Of a stretch of 64,000 nucleotides of DNA, positions 9,401-17,653 are shown one piece after another (positions within the stretch are counted from its first letter, which is position 1; each line of letters starts with the position of its first letter). Below the pieces are notes generated by a model. It was not told the DNA's origin. It was given only the letters and a program-made list of their open reading frames with translations, and searched no databases. Both the position numbers and the translations under genes were made by a program. This DNA is from an uncultured Clostridia bacterium (GTDB taxonomy: Bacteria > Bacillota > Clostridia > TANB77 > CAG-508). Location of the stretch: NCBI GenBank assembly GCA_934157035.1, contig CAKPHG010000006.1, positions 1-64,000 of the forward strand, read 5' to 3'.

Positions 9401-10220
9401 CTGTTATATTTCTTATATAATGTCCATTTCCATCAAAAATTCCTGCAAATCCTTTTATTGGATCTACTGTAACTCCTGTAAAGTCAAGATCACTCATTAG
9501 TCTATAATTTGAATTTTTATTCATATTATATGTTCCAACTTTTGCTCCACTTAAATTATAAATATCATAATTTTGTGTCTCTGTTGCTACTTTTTGCCAG
9601 TTTTCTATTGTATAAATTGGTATCCAACCATCTGGTATTTCATCACTAGGTTCTGGTAAAACTGGTCCTTTTGGTTTGTTTATATTATTTGTTCCATTTG
9701 CTGTTTTTGTTATTGAACCTATTTTATATATATGATATTTCTTACCAAATATTGTTCTTCCTGGCGCATCAAATACTGTTCCAGAACTTTTATCATATAA
9801 ATATTTCTTTTCTTTTCCAGATACTTTCTTTGAAACATAGTATAAGTTTTCTATTTTTCCTTCATCATCTTTTAAAGATTCATATTTTGTATTTATTTCT
9901 TCTTGTGTATATTCGCTTTCTTTTCCTTCTTTTGCATAAACTATATCTCTTTTTAATGTATTTGAAATCTTAGTACCATCATATAATCCATCAAAAACCT
10001 CTTCTTCTGGAAGTGTTGTACCATTTTCACCTATTTTGTTAGACAATATAATAGATTCTTCTATTTTAGTTAAGTCACTTGCAAACGCTGACCATTTTGC
10101 TTTTTCTACTAATCCTTCTTGTCCAAATAATACACTTACAGATACTCCTGCTAAAATTAATAATATTATTATTGTAATAACAAGAGCTATTAAAGTTATA
10201 CCTTTGTTGTTCTTAAACAT
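6473..10220 (-). pseudogene. Giant GLUG-repeat surface protein with prepilin-like N-terminus, frameshifted
   Basis: AAAGGAGG precedes the ATG at 10220. The first ~35 residues form a type IV prepilin-like leader/helix (KGITLIALVITIIILLILAG). A linker to about residue 200 follows, then NYRLMSDLDFTGV and FAGIFDGNGHYIRNI, which introduce GLUG repeats. More than 20 repeats with GGIVGY-type turns and a recurrent NC(N/T/I)V strand follow, fitting a right-handed beta-helix or stacked beta fold. Near 7380-7405 the frame changes. The upstream frame ends its repeat pattern at GGIVGYDSNYN and stops at 7290; the repeats resume in the +1 frame at GIEESTVKDITINV and end at 6473. The frame-corrected length is about 1,250 aa. 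It is likely a cell-surface adhesin or pseudopilus-tethered protein. No classical slippery heptamer is visible, so mutation or sequence error is likelier than programmed shifting. Confidence 0.8.
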
Positions 10221-10320
10221 TTTTCCTTTCCTCCTTTGTATTTTCTCATAAGTATAATTTTACATTTCTTTCCTTTTTTCGTCAATTTAATTTATATTAT
10301 TTTTATATTACATTTATATT

Positions 10321-10358
10321 ACAAAATGAACTATATTTCCAAATATAGTTCATTTTGT
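10321..10358. repeat. 38-bp perfect palindrome in divergent intergenic region
   Basis: ACAAAATGAACTATATTT is followed by CC and then its exact reverse complement: an 18-bp arm with a 2-nt centre. It lies between the divergent GLUG-protein and GT2-GH5 genes. The minimal centre and the lack of a T tract fit a DNA-level site (operator or cruciform) better than a terminator. It could co-regulate the two surface-related genes; that is inference. Confidence 0.75.
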
Positions 10359-10428
10359 TGATAATATTTTCTTTACAATTTATTTTTAGTAATATATAAT
10401 CATTTAAAATCAACTTTGGAGGCAAAAT

Positions 10429-13050
10429 ATGAAAGAAAATTTATTTAAAAAAATAATATATTTCTTGTGTGTTATTATTTTTACAATATATATTTTATAT
10501 AGAATATTTTTTACAATATCTTTTAATTTAGGTACTATTTGTTTAATCTTTTCTATACTTTTATTACTCGTGGAACTTTGGGATTGTTTTGATGCTTATA
10601 TTTTCTTTTTTAATATATTAATTCCTAACTCTCCTAAATACAATAAACCTAATATTAATAATATTTCTTTTCCAAATGTAGATATTTTTATAGCAACTTA
10701 CAATGAAGATGAAAAAATTGTAAAATACACAGTTTCTAAATGTTTAGAGTTAGACTACCCTAATAAAAATATGGTTCACATATATATTTGTGATGATGGA
10801 AATAGAAAAAATATTAAAGAATTATCGAAAACACTCAATGTAAATTATATTTCAAGAGTTAATAGAAAAGATTTTAAAGCTGGAAATTATAATAATGCAA
10901 TATCCAAAACCTCTTCTCCTTATATCGTAACATTAGATGCAGATATGGCACCAGAGGCAAACTTTTTAATGGAAACTATTCCATACTTTTTTTCAGAAGA
11001 AAAAGTTGGATTTGTACAGTTACCACAAAGTTTTAGAAATCCTGATATTTACCAATATCGTTTTAATTTAGAAAAAGAAATTCCTTTTGAACAAGATTAT
11101 TTTTATAATTTTATAAACCAAAAGAAAAGTTCTTTTAATGCAGGCATATATTGTGGAACAAACGCTGTCATTTCTAGAAAAGCACTAGCAGAAGTAAATA
11201 ATTTTTCTACAAATACATTAACAGAAGATCTTTCCACTGGAATGAAAATTGAAGCCAATGGCTATAAAGGCATTGTTTTAGATATACCTTTAGTTTATGG
11301 AGAATCTGTTTTGGATTTAGAAGGCTTTTTAAAGCAACGTACCAGGTGGTCTAGAGGTTGTATACAAATACTTAAACATTCTAATTTTATATTAAAAAAA
11401 GGATTAAATATAAAACAGAAATTAGAATATCTTTCTTGTATTTCTTATTGGTTTTTTGGTATTAAAAGATTAATTTATTTATTAGCTCCTTTATTATTTA
11501 CTTTTTTAAATATAATTACTATAGATTGTAATTTGAAAGTATTTGTTGCTTTATGGTTACCTAGTTATTTATTTAGAAGATTGATTATAGACATATTTTC
11601 AGGTCATACTCATTCTTCAACATGGAATAAAATATATGAAACTATTCTAGCTCCTGTTATTTCTAAAGAAGTCTTTAAAGAATTATTTGGCATAAAAAAG
11701 ATTGGTTTTGAAGTTTCTCCTAAAAATGAAACTTTAAAAAGTAGCTATTCAAAAGCTAATATTAAGCTATTATGTAGTCATCTAACCTTGTTAGTACTTA
11801 ATATTATTGGTTATATAGTTTGTTTTTATAAATTTGTTTTATATTCATTTTCACCAATATACATACTTTCTTTATTATTTTTGCTTTCAAATATATTTTA
11901 TTTAACAGTTGCTACTATATTTGATACAAATAATAGATTATATAATGTAAATGATTTTAAACCAAATAAGGTAAAAAAATACTCTATCAAATCAATATTT
12001 AATATTTTCACAAATTTAACTTTAAAGAAAAATAATTTTGAAGTTAAGAAAATAACTGGATTTAAAAAGGTCTTTATTTGTTTTTCATTTTTAATATTTA
12101 CATCAGTCTGCTTGGCTATTCCATGGAAAAACATTATAAGATATGGAACTCCTAATTTAGTTTCTGGAAGTGGAAATTTATATGTAAAAGGAAGTAAATT
12201 ATATAACAGATATAATGAGCCATTTGTTTTAAAAGGTTTAAGTAGTCATGGTCTACAATGGTATAGCAATGTTTTAACTTATGATAATTTAAAATACCTT
12301 AGAGATAATTGGGGCATAAATGCTTTTAGACTTGCATTATATACTGAAGAAAATGGTTATATTTCCAATCCTTCTTTAAAGAATAAATTACTTGAATTGA
12401 CTGATAATCTTATTGATTTAGATATGTATGTTATTATTGACTGGCATATTTTATCTGACGGAGACCCTATGATTCATATAAATGAGTCAAAAGATTTCTT
12501 TTACGAAGTTTCTTTTAAATATAAAGATTGTCCTAATGTTATTTATGAAATATGCAACGAACCAAATAATGTTACCTGGGAAGATTCTATAAAACCTTAT
12601 GCAAATGAAATTATACCTATTATAAGAAAAAATAGTCCAAACTCTCTAATAATTGTTGGTACTCCAAATTGGTCTACTTATGTAGATGATATAATAGCTT
12701 CTCCTTTAGAATTTAAAAATATTTTATATGCATGCCACTTTTATGCTGGTACTCATAAGACAGACAATAGAAATAAAGTTCAAAAGGTTTTAGATAATAA
12801 TTTATGTGTATTTGTATCTGAATGGGGTACTACAAATTTAACAGGAGATGATGAACTTTCTTTAGGTTCTTCTGCTGAGTGGATAGAATTCTTAGATAAA
12901 AATAATATAAGTTGGATTAACTGGTCATTTTCTAATAAGGATGAAAATTCTGCAATTTTAAAACCTGTTTACATTAACACTTCAGAAGACATAGACAACA
13001 ATTTAACTGATTCTGGTAAATACATAAAATCAATTATTTCTACAAAATAA
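10429..13050 (+). CDS. Fused cellulose synthase-like GT2 and GH5 endoglucanase
   Basis: 873 aa in one polypeptide. Two membrane helices (residues ~10-50) precede a BcsA-like GT2 domain with CDDGN (~120), LDADMAP (~170), LTEDLS (~265) and QRTRW (~304). Further helices follow, the last at ~545-563. An outside GH5 domain (~580-873) comes next, with LKGLSSHGLQWY, IIDWHI, the acid/base Glu in YEICNEPN (~709) and the nucleophile Glu in FVSEWGT (~798). All catalytic residues of both enzymes are visible. The GT would polymerise a beta-1,4-type glucan from UDP-sugar at the membrane, and the GH5 would trim or release it. In Clostridioides the ccs genes encode similar activities as separate proteins. 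No PilZ domain is evident. GGAGG precedes the ATG. It is divergent from the GLUG surface protein. Confidence 0.9.
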   Translation: MKENLFKKIIYFLCVIIFTIYILYRIFFTISFNLGTICLIFSILLLLVELWDCFDAYIFFFNILIPNSPKYNKPNINNISFPNVDIFIATYNEDEKIVKYTVSKCLELDYPNKNMVHIYICDDGNRKNIKELSKTLNVNYISRVNRKDFKAGNYNNAISKTSSPYIVTLDADMAPEANFLMETIPYFFSEEKVGFVQLPQSFRNPDIYQYRFNLEKEIPFEQDYFYNFINQKKSSFNAGIYCGTNAVISRKALAEVNNFSTNTLTEDLSTGMKIEANGYKGIVLDIPLVYGESVLDLEGFLKQRTRWSRGCIQILKHSNFILKKGLNIKQKLEYLSCISYWFFGIKRLIYLLAPLLFTFLNIITIDCNLKVFVALWLPSYLFRRLIIDIFSGHTHSSTWNKIYETILAPVISKEVFKELFGIKKIGFEVSPKNETLKSSYSKANIKLLCSHLTLLVLNIIGYIVCFYKFVLYSFSPIYILSLLFLLSNIFYLTVATIFDTNNRLYNVNDFKPNKVKKYSIKSIFNIFTNLTLKKNNFEVKKITGFKKVFICFSFLIFTSVCLAIPWKNIIRYGTPNLVSGSGNLYVKGSKLYNRYNEPFVLKGLSSHGLQWYSNVLTYDNLKYLRDNWGINAFRLALYTEENGYISNPSLKNKLLELTDNLIDLDMYVIIDWHILSDGDPMIHINESKDFFYEVSFKYKDCPNVIYEICNEPNNVTWEDSIKPYANEIIPIIRKNSPNSLIIVGTPNWSTYVDDIIASPLEFKNILYACHFYAGTHKTDNRNKVQKVLDNNLCVFVSEWGTTNLTGDDELSLGSSAEWIEFLDKNNISWINWSFSNKDENSAILKPVYINTSEDIDNNLTDSGKYIKSIISTK

Positions 13051-13053
13051 ATT

Positions 13054-13086
13054 AAAAAATCCTCTAAATAATTTAGAGGATTTTTT
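13054..13086. terminator. Bidirectional terminator
   Basis: AAAAAATCCTCTAAAT pairs with ATTTAGAGGATTTTTT, with A and T tracts outside. It separates the plus-strand GT2-GH5 gene from the convergent Pro/Gly-rich gene, whose stop overlaps the T tract. Confidence 0.9.
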
Positions 13087-13645
13087 AATTTATATATTCA
13101 TCATATTCTCTGTCTCTTATTATTGGAGGTCTTTGATTTCCTCCGCCAGGAAATGGTGGCCTAATTGGTGGCATTGGAGGTCTTACTGGTGGTCTTCCTG
13201 GAAAGAAACCTCCTCCGCCTAATATTTGATTTAATAATAATATTCTAATTAAATCATTCAAAAAAGGATTATTTTGTCTTACTTGCCTATCATTTTCATT
13301 ATTTTTCTTTGAAATACTATTTCTATTTATTTCTTTTTCCTGAATTCTATTATCTAAGTTAATCTTTATATTAATTTCATTACTTAAATTAACTTTTTTA
13401 TAAACTTCATTTACCATCATATCAATATTTTCTTTAGTATAATTTCCTTTATATTTATTACATACTTCACATACTATTGGATTTACTATTCTGTATATTT
13501 CCGGATAACAATTTTCTAATTCTTTTGTGTTTGTAAGTCTAGTTTCGAAATTATAATTTTGCTCTATTGGAATGTATTCTTGTCTTCTTTCTACTGGATA
13601 GCCTAAAACTGTTCTCATATAATCTTCATAATTTTGATAATACAT
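13085..13645 (-). CDS. Hypothetical protein with Pro/Gly/Arg-rich tail
   Basis: 186 aa, not recognised. The N-terminal half (MYYQNYEDYMRTVLGYPVE, then KELENCYPEIYRIVNPIVCEVCNKY) looks like a small folded domain with three cysteines, two in a CEVC pair. The middle is charged and Asn-rich. Residues ~125-180 contain a short hydrophobic stretch (LIRILLLNQILGGGGFF) followed by PGRPPVRPPMPPIRPPFPGGG. This resembles small spore-coat or surface proteins of clostridia in overall layout, but no family motif proves that. AGGAGG precedes the ATG at good spacing. Not in an obvious operon: murD lies about 80 nt upstream on the same strand and ends at 13723. Confidence 0.65.
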   Translation of the reverse strand: MYYQNYEDYMRTVLGYPVERRQEYIPIEQNYNFETRLTNTKELENCYPEIYRIVNPIVCEVCNKYKGNYTKENIDMMVNEVYKKVNLSNEINIKINLDNRIQEKEINRNSISKKNNENDRQVRQNNPFLNDLIRILLLNQILGGGGFFPGRPPVRPPMPPIRPPFPGGGNQRPPIIRDREYDEYIN

Positions 13646-13722
13646 GGGTTTTACCTCCTATTTTATTATGTATTATCATATTCAAACAAAAAAGATTTTG
13701 TTACAAAAATATATTTTTTATA

Positions 13723-15123
13723 TTAAAGTTTGTTTACAAATTCTTTAAATTTATTTCCACGTTCTGCAAAGTTCTTAAATGCGTCAAAGCTTGCACTTGC
13801 AGGAGAAAGTAAAACTATATCTCCTTTTTTTGCTTTAGTATATGCTACATTTACAGACTCTTCTAAATTATTTGTATAACAAATTTCTATATTTCTATTT
13901 GTTTGTTCTAATGCCTTCAAAGTTGCCTTTTCTATTTTCTCACTTGTAGGTCCACATAAGATTAAAGTTCCTACTTTTCTAGCTATTGCTTCTCCTACCT
14001 CTTCGTAGTCTAATCCTTTATCTGAACCACCTGCTAAAAGAATTATATTTTCGTCGAATGCATTTAGTCCCGCTATTGTACTTGCTGGACTTGTTCCTAT
14101 TGAATCGTTATAATATTTAACCCCATTTATTTCTTTTACAAATTCTAGTCTATGTTCTACACCAGCAAAATCTTTTATCGTTTTTATTTGTGAAGTAATA
14201 TCCGCTATACTAGAAGTAACAGCTAATGCTGCACATATATTTTCATAATTATGAATTCCTCTTAATTTTATTTCATTTTTACTTATTAAATGTCTTCTTA
14301 TACCGTCTTCACATTGTTTTATCATTCCGTCTGTATTATCGTAAATATATCCATCTTCAAGTTTTTGTTTACTACTAAAAAATATTACTTTTCCGTTTGC
14401 CTCTTTTGCAAATGAACATGTAATTTCATTATCATAGTTAAGTACTAATATTCCTTTTTCATTTTGATGTTTAAATATGTTTTTCTTTGCATCTTGGTAT
14501 TCTTCATACGAACGATGAACATTTAAATGATCTGGATAAATATTTGTAACTAAAGAAATATCTGGGCTCACGTCCATATCTGTTAATTGAAAACTACTCA
14601 TTTCTAATACAACAATATCTTCTGGTTTCATATCTTTAATTTTTGTAAAAATTGGTTTTCCTATGTTTCCACCTAAAAAGCAATTATAACCTGCTTGTTT
14701 TACTATTTCATATATAATTGATGTAGTTGTTGTTTTTCCTTCTGTACCAGTTACACCTATTGTTTTACAAGGTGCAAGTTTTAACACCATTTCTATTTCT
14801 GTAGTAATAATTGCTCCTCTTTCTTGTTCTTCTGCTAATTGTTTTGTAAAAGGCATACAACTTGGTGAGCGAAATATAATGTCAAATCCTTTCAAATTAT
14901 CTAAATTATCTTTTCCAAAGAAATAGTTGAATCCATACCTATTTAATTTTAATATGATACTACCATCTATTTCTTCTTTATTATCAAATACTGTTACTTT
15001 TGCTTCTTTTTCATAAAAATAGTCTAATAGTGGTAAATTACTAACTCCCATTCCTATTATTGCTACTTTTTTTCCATTTATATATCTATTAAATTCTTCT
15101 AGCTTTTCGTTGTTATATTCCAA
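13723..15123 (-). CDS. murD: UDP-N-acetylmuramoylalanine--D-glutamate ligase MurD
   Basis: 466 aa. It adds D-Glu to UDP-MurNAc-L-Ala in cytoplasmic peptidoglycan precursor synthesis. An N-terminal Rossmann-like UDP-binding domain (KVAIIGMGVSNLPLLDYF) is followed by the Mur ligase ATP loop GVTGTEGKTTTT (the usual Asn of GTNGKTT is Glu here), VLEMSSFQL, ITNIYPDHL-like DHLNVHRSYEEY, GVEHRLEFV and YNDSIGTSPAST, and the C-terminal ILLAGGSDKGLDY block. All are diagnostic of MurD. The start is a TTG at 15123, 7 nt after GAGGG; no ATG is better placed. It stands away from the classical mra/dcw cluster. Confidence 0.95.
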   Translation of the reverse strand: MEYNNEKLEEFNRYINGKKVAIIGMGVSNLPLLDYFYEKEAKVTVFDNKEEIDGSIILKLNRYGFNYFFGKDNLDNLKGFDIIFRSPSCMPFTKQLAEEQERGAIITTEIEMVLKLAPCKTIGVTGTEGKTTTTSIIYEIVKQAGYNCFLGGNIGKPIFTKIKDMKPEDIVVLEMSSFQLTDMDVSPDISLVTNIYPDHLNVHRSYEEYQDAKKNIFKHQNEKGILVLNYDNEITCSFAKEANGKVIFFSSKQKLEDGYIYDNTDGMIKQCEDGIRRHLISKNEIKLRGIHNYENICAALAVTSSIADITSQIKTIKDFAGVEHRLEFVKEINGVKYYNDSIGTSPASTIAGLNAFDENIILLAGGSDKGLDYEEVGEAIARKVGTLILCGPTSEKIEKATLKALEQTNRNIEICYTNNLEESVNVAYTKAKKGDIVLLSPASASFDAFKNFAERGNKFKEFVNKL

Positions 15124-15182
15124 AATATTTCCCTCTTTCTCAAAGTTATATCATACAAGTTTTTTATTATATTAGGTTTCAA

Positions 15183-15890
15183 TTATGCTAATATAGTCTC
15201 TTTATTTATATATTCTAACAATTTATATGTAGATTCTTTTACACTTTTGCAATCTGTTACATCTACTTGTATTGTTTTTTCATTTAAATCATAAAATCCA
15301 GCTTTCTTTTGAAGTTCATCTCTTAACATTATATGTTCTTTTAATTCTTCTATATTTGCATTTTCTCCATATTGAGAAGCTTTTCTTTTTACTCTTTCGT
15401 CTAAAGAAGCCGTTATAAAAAAATGATAGTCTAATTCTGGATAAATACTCATTAAAGCCCTTCCTGATAATATTACATTATATTTTTCTTTAAATTCATT
15501 TATGATATTTTTACAAAATGAAAATAGTTTTGTATTGTCTGCACTTCCTCCCGCAACAGATACAGCCATTGAAGCTTGTTTTGATTGTAATTTTTCTTCA
15601 TCTATTTTTTTACCATCAACATATACAACTGTTTCTCTATTTTCTACTTTAAACTCTACTTTTAACTTATCCATTATATTTTTTATATCTACATCTTGCA
15701 TCATTTGTTTTAAGTTTTGCATATTACTTCCTAATTCTTTGTTAGAATTCATTACAGCATATATTATTCCTCTATATAAATTTCCTCCATGAAAAACTAT
15801 GCTATTTGGAATTTCGTTAAGTAATTCTCTACACATTGATGTTTTTCCACTTCCAACTAATCCTTCTATTCCTATTACTATATTACTCAC
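15183..15890 (-). CDS. Cytidylate kinase-like P-loop kinase
   Basis: About 235 aa. P-loop GIEGLVGSGKTS at the N-terminus, then a GGNLYRGI segment in the place of the CMP-kinase substrate region. SKQASMAVSVAG and YNVILSGRALMSIYPELDYHFFITASLDERVKRKASQ correspond to the GRDIGTVVFPDA..KIFLTAS..RA.RR block of Cmk. It would phosphorylate CMP/dCMP, but the sequence is divergent and a different nucleotide substrate is possible. The GTG at 15890 is 9 nt after AAGGGA and is preferred; the ATG at 15899 directly abuts the Shine-Dalgarno. It lies about 60 nt upstream of murD on the same strand and may be co-transcribed. Confidence 0.7.
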   Translation of the reverse strand: MSNIVIGIEGLVGSGKTSMCRELLNEIPNSIVFHGGNLYRGIIYAVMNSNKELGSNMQNLKQMMQDVDIKNIMDKLKVEFKVENRETVVYVDGKKIDEEKLQSKQASMAVSVAGGSADNTKLFSFCKNIINEFKEKYNVILSGRALMSIYPELDYHFFITASLDERVKRKASQYGENANIEELKEHIMLRDELQKKAGFYDLNEKTIQVDVTDCKSVKESTYKLLEYINKETILA

Positions 15891-15989
15891 ATTTATCATC
15901 CCTTATTTTTATTTTGTAAATGTATTATAACATATATTTTTTATTTGTAAAATATAGATAATTTTTTTTTAATAATAAATGCAAAAATT

Positions 15990-16295
15990 TTATATTTTTA
16001 TTAGATTTATGTAATTAACTTTTTGAGAGAATATGTTAATTATATAGACAGAATCTTTGAAGATAAAATATAGAAGAACATACTTTTCAATGATAATTTT
16101 CCTGATTTCTATTTTATTAATTTTCTTTACTATTTGATACATTTCGGGAAATAACTCAAGATTTGAAATTTTTGAATAAAATTCGTTTCTAAATTTTTTA
16201 GCAAAATCTATTGAAATCTCTGATAAATCATTTACTATATTATTTAAATTTTTTATAAGAGATTTTCTAAAGTTTATTTTATATTTATATTGTAT
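15990..16295 (-). CDS. RelE/ParE-family toxin with ATA in the start position
   Basis: Reading the minus strand from 16295 gives an open frame of 102 codons: (ATA)QYKYKINFRKSLIKNL, then SKISNLELFPEMYQIV, KIEIRKIIIEKYVLLYFIF and DSVYIINIFSQKVNYI, stop at 15992-15990. The FP, RKxxI..YVLLY and VYIINIFS elements follow the RelE/ParE ribonuclease/gyrase-poison fold. GGAGG at 16308-16304 is exactly 8 nt before the ATA at 16295, where homologues begin M-x-YKYKI-F. No ATG, GTG or TTG lies in frame near it. The frame overlaps the 3' end of the antitoxin-like gene by 11 nt. Either AUA initiates weakly or the toxin was silenced by a G-to-A change in its start codon. Confidence 0.75.
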   Translation of the reverse strand: MQYKYKINFRKSLIKNLNNIVNDLSEISIDFAKKFRNEFYSKISNLELFPEMYQIVKKINKIEIRKIIIEKYVLLYFIFKDSVYIINIFSQKVNYINLIKI

Positions 16296-16512
16296 ATCTT
16301 ATTCCTCCTTTAATAATATTTCTTAGTTCTTTTTTTTTCATATTCTTTACTCTTTTTTCTTTCTTTTCCATTTTGTTTATCTTTTTGTCTAATTGCATCA
16401 TTGCAATTTCAAATGGAATTGTTTTTTCTTTTCCATCAATAATTTTTTGTGCTATTTGTGTAGCTTCTTGTATTTTTATTTTTTCATATTCATCATAATT
16501 TATATATTCCAA
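16285..16512 (-). CDS. Putative antitoxin upstream of RelE/ParE-type toxin
   Basis: 75 aa, strongly charged and helical: MEYINYDEYEKIKIQEATQIAQ, then PFEIAMMQLDKKINKMEKKEKRV. I do not recognise a named antitoxin fold. The assignment rests on its size, charge and position immediately upstream of, and 11 nt overlapping, a RelE/ParE-like frame. The start is a TTG at 16512, 9 nt after GGAGG. Its own last codons contain the toxin Shine-Dalgarno, an arrangement typical of translationally coupled TA pairs. With the toxin start changed to ATA, the antitoxin may now stand alone. Confidence 0.6.
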   Translation of the reverse strand: MEYINYDEYEKIKIQEATQIAQKIIDGKEKTIPFEIAMMQLDKKINKMEKKEKRVKNMKKKELRNIIKGGIRYTI

Positions 16513-16671
16513 TTAAAATTACCTCCTTGTATATTTTACACACATATTTTATGTTATTTTTTATAAAAAGTCAAACATTTTTTTGCGACAAATATCGACA
16601 TGTAATTCAATGTATAGATTTTAAATTTTTAGGTCAAACTATTGTTGAAAAGAAAGGTAGGTGCTTTTAAT

Positions 16672-16776
16672 ATGTCAGAAAAAAATAAAGAAAATAAGAA
16701 AAATAACAGCAAGAAAAATAATCAAAATCAAAACAGAAACAATAATAATGAAAATAGTAATAACAACTGTAGATAA
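16672..16776 (+). CDS. Tiny Asn/Lys-rich protein
   Basis: 34 aa, MSEKNKENKKNNSKK continuing with Asn, Gln, Arg repeats and ending NNNCR. AAAGGTAGGT precedes the ATG and a clean terminator follows 10 nt after the stop, so it forms a tidy monocistronic unit. Composition (almost only N, K, Q, E, S, R and a single Cys) suggests an unstructured protein. Small basic proteins of this kind include some spore-associated ones, but nothing here proves that. It might also be a low-complexity frame in an RNA. Confidence 0.55.
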   Translation: MSEKNKENKKNNSKKNNQNQNRNNNNENSNNNCR

Positions 16777-16786
16777 TTTTAAAATG

Positions 16787-16816
16787 CCATTACATGTTTT
16801 AATGTAATGGTTTTTT
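16787..16816 (+). terminator. Terminator after the Asn-rich small gene
   Basis: CCATTACAT and ATGTAATGG pair across a 6-nt loop and are followed by TTTTTT. Confidence 0.9.
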
Positions 16817-16972
16817 ATATTTTTTATTTAAAGTATTGTATTATGTAAAATAATGTGATATATATAATTTATTATTTCATTTTTTTAATTCTTACTATAA
16901 TTCTATAGTAAAATTTCCAAAGATATTGATATTATATTTTAAACTTGTTATAATTTGGGAGGTGATAGATTA

Positions 16973-17239
16973 TTGCCTATTATTTCACAATTTTATGGAA
17001 TTATTATTAGTATGTTTTTCAATGATACAGACAAACATCATATACCACATATTCATGTACAATATGCTGAATATAGATGTGTTTTTGATTTCGATGGAAA
17101 CATATTATCTGGTAATATTCCAAATAGACAAAGAAGATTGATTCAAGCATGGATTGAACTTAGAAAAGAGGATTTGAATACTCTATGGAATATACTTCAA
17201 AATGGAAATAATGGTTTTACAATAGAGCCATTAAAATAG
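16973..17239 (+). CDS. DUF4160 family protein
   Basis: 88 aa: PIISQFYGIIISMFF, then HHIPHIHVQYAEYRCVFDF and an LIQAWIELRKEDLNTLWNI helix. This matches the DUF4160 pattern (P-IS-FYGI-I-M, HxPHxHV, K/R..L..AW.E.H..EL). The start is a TTG at 16973, 8 nt after GGGAGGTGAT. The alternative TTG at 16955 overlaps the Shine-Dalgarno region. It is followed after 24 nt by a DUF2442 gene on the same strand; the two families usually travel together and have been proposed to form a two-gene module, possibly toxin-antitoxin-like. The biochemical function is not known. Confidence 0.8.
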   Translation: MPIISQFYGIIISMFFNDTDKHHIPHIHVQYAEYRCVFDFDGNILSGNIPNRQRRLIQAWIELRKEDLNTLWNILQNGNNGFTIEPLK

Positions 17240-17263
17240 TATTAAATTAGGGGGGCTTATATT

Positions 17264-17545
17264 ATGGAAGATTTAATAGAAGAATTACCTGTTGAGGTAA
17301 AAGCTTTGGAAAACTTTTTATTATATATTAAATTTCAAAATGGTGAAGAAAAAATATATGATATGAAAGAAATGTTAAAATTTGATTATTATAAAAATTT
17401 AAGAGAAAAAGAAAATTTCAAAACAGTCAATGTTTTTGGAATTACTTTAAAATGGAGTACTGGTGAAGATATTGCACCAGAGAAAATTTATTTTAATAGT
17501 ATTCCTTTAAATGAATTTAATTCTGAAATTAGAGAAATGAAATAA
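17264..17545 (+). CDS. DUF2442 family protein
   Basis: 93 aa. VEVKALENFLLYIKFQNGEEKIYDMKEML followed by FKTVNVFGITLKWSTGEDIAPEKIYFNS is the DUF2442 signature (V..v....L.v.F.nGe...fD, then f..v.......w..g.di..d.l). It is second in a two-gene unit with DUF4160 and ends in a strong terminator. GGGG precedes its ATG. The DUF4160-DUF2442 partnership suggests that the two proteins bind each other; which would be toxin or antitoxin is unproven. Confidence 0.8.
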   Translation: MEDLIEELPVEVKALENFLLYIKFQNGEEKIYDMKEMLKFDYYKNLREKENFKTVNVFGITLKWSTGEDIAPEKIYFNSIPLNEFNSEIREMK

Positions 17546-17550
17546 TATGG

Positions 17551-17580
17551 AAGGACCACAGTAACTCTGTGGTCCTTTTT
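17551..17580 (+). terminator. Terminator of the DUF4160-DUF2442 unit
   Basis: AAGGACCACAG and CTGTGGTCCTT flank a 5-nt loop and are followed by TTT. This is one of the most GC-rich hairpins in the window. Confidence 0.9.
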
Positions 17581-17653
17581 GATGATGAAAAATTATTAAC
17601 TTTTAAAATAGGATTTTTATAGCTAGAAGTTTTCGCTTTATTGTTATTGTCAT

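Noticed and set aside
9191..9973. Long plus-strand open frames rich in Leu/Phe opposite the GLUG gene
   Set aside because: They are antisense reflections of the repetitive Asn/Ile/Thr codons of the minus-strand repeat protein; no ribosome sites or families are visible.
16777..16972. A gene in the gap before DUF4160
   Set aside because: Only the terminator of the small Asn-rich gene and AT-rich sequence are present; no frame with a ribosome site.
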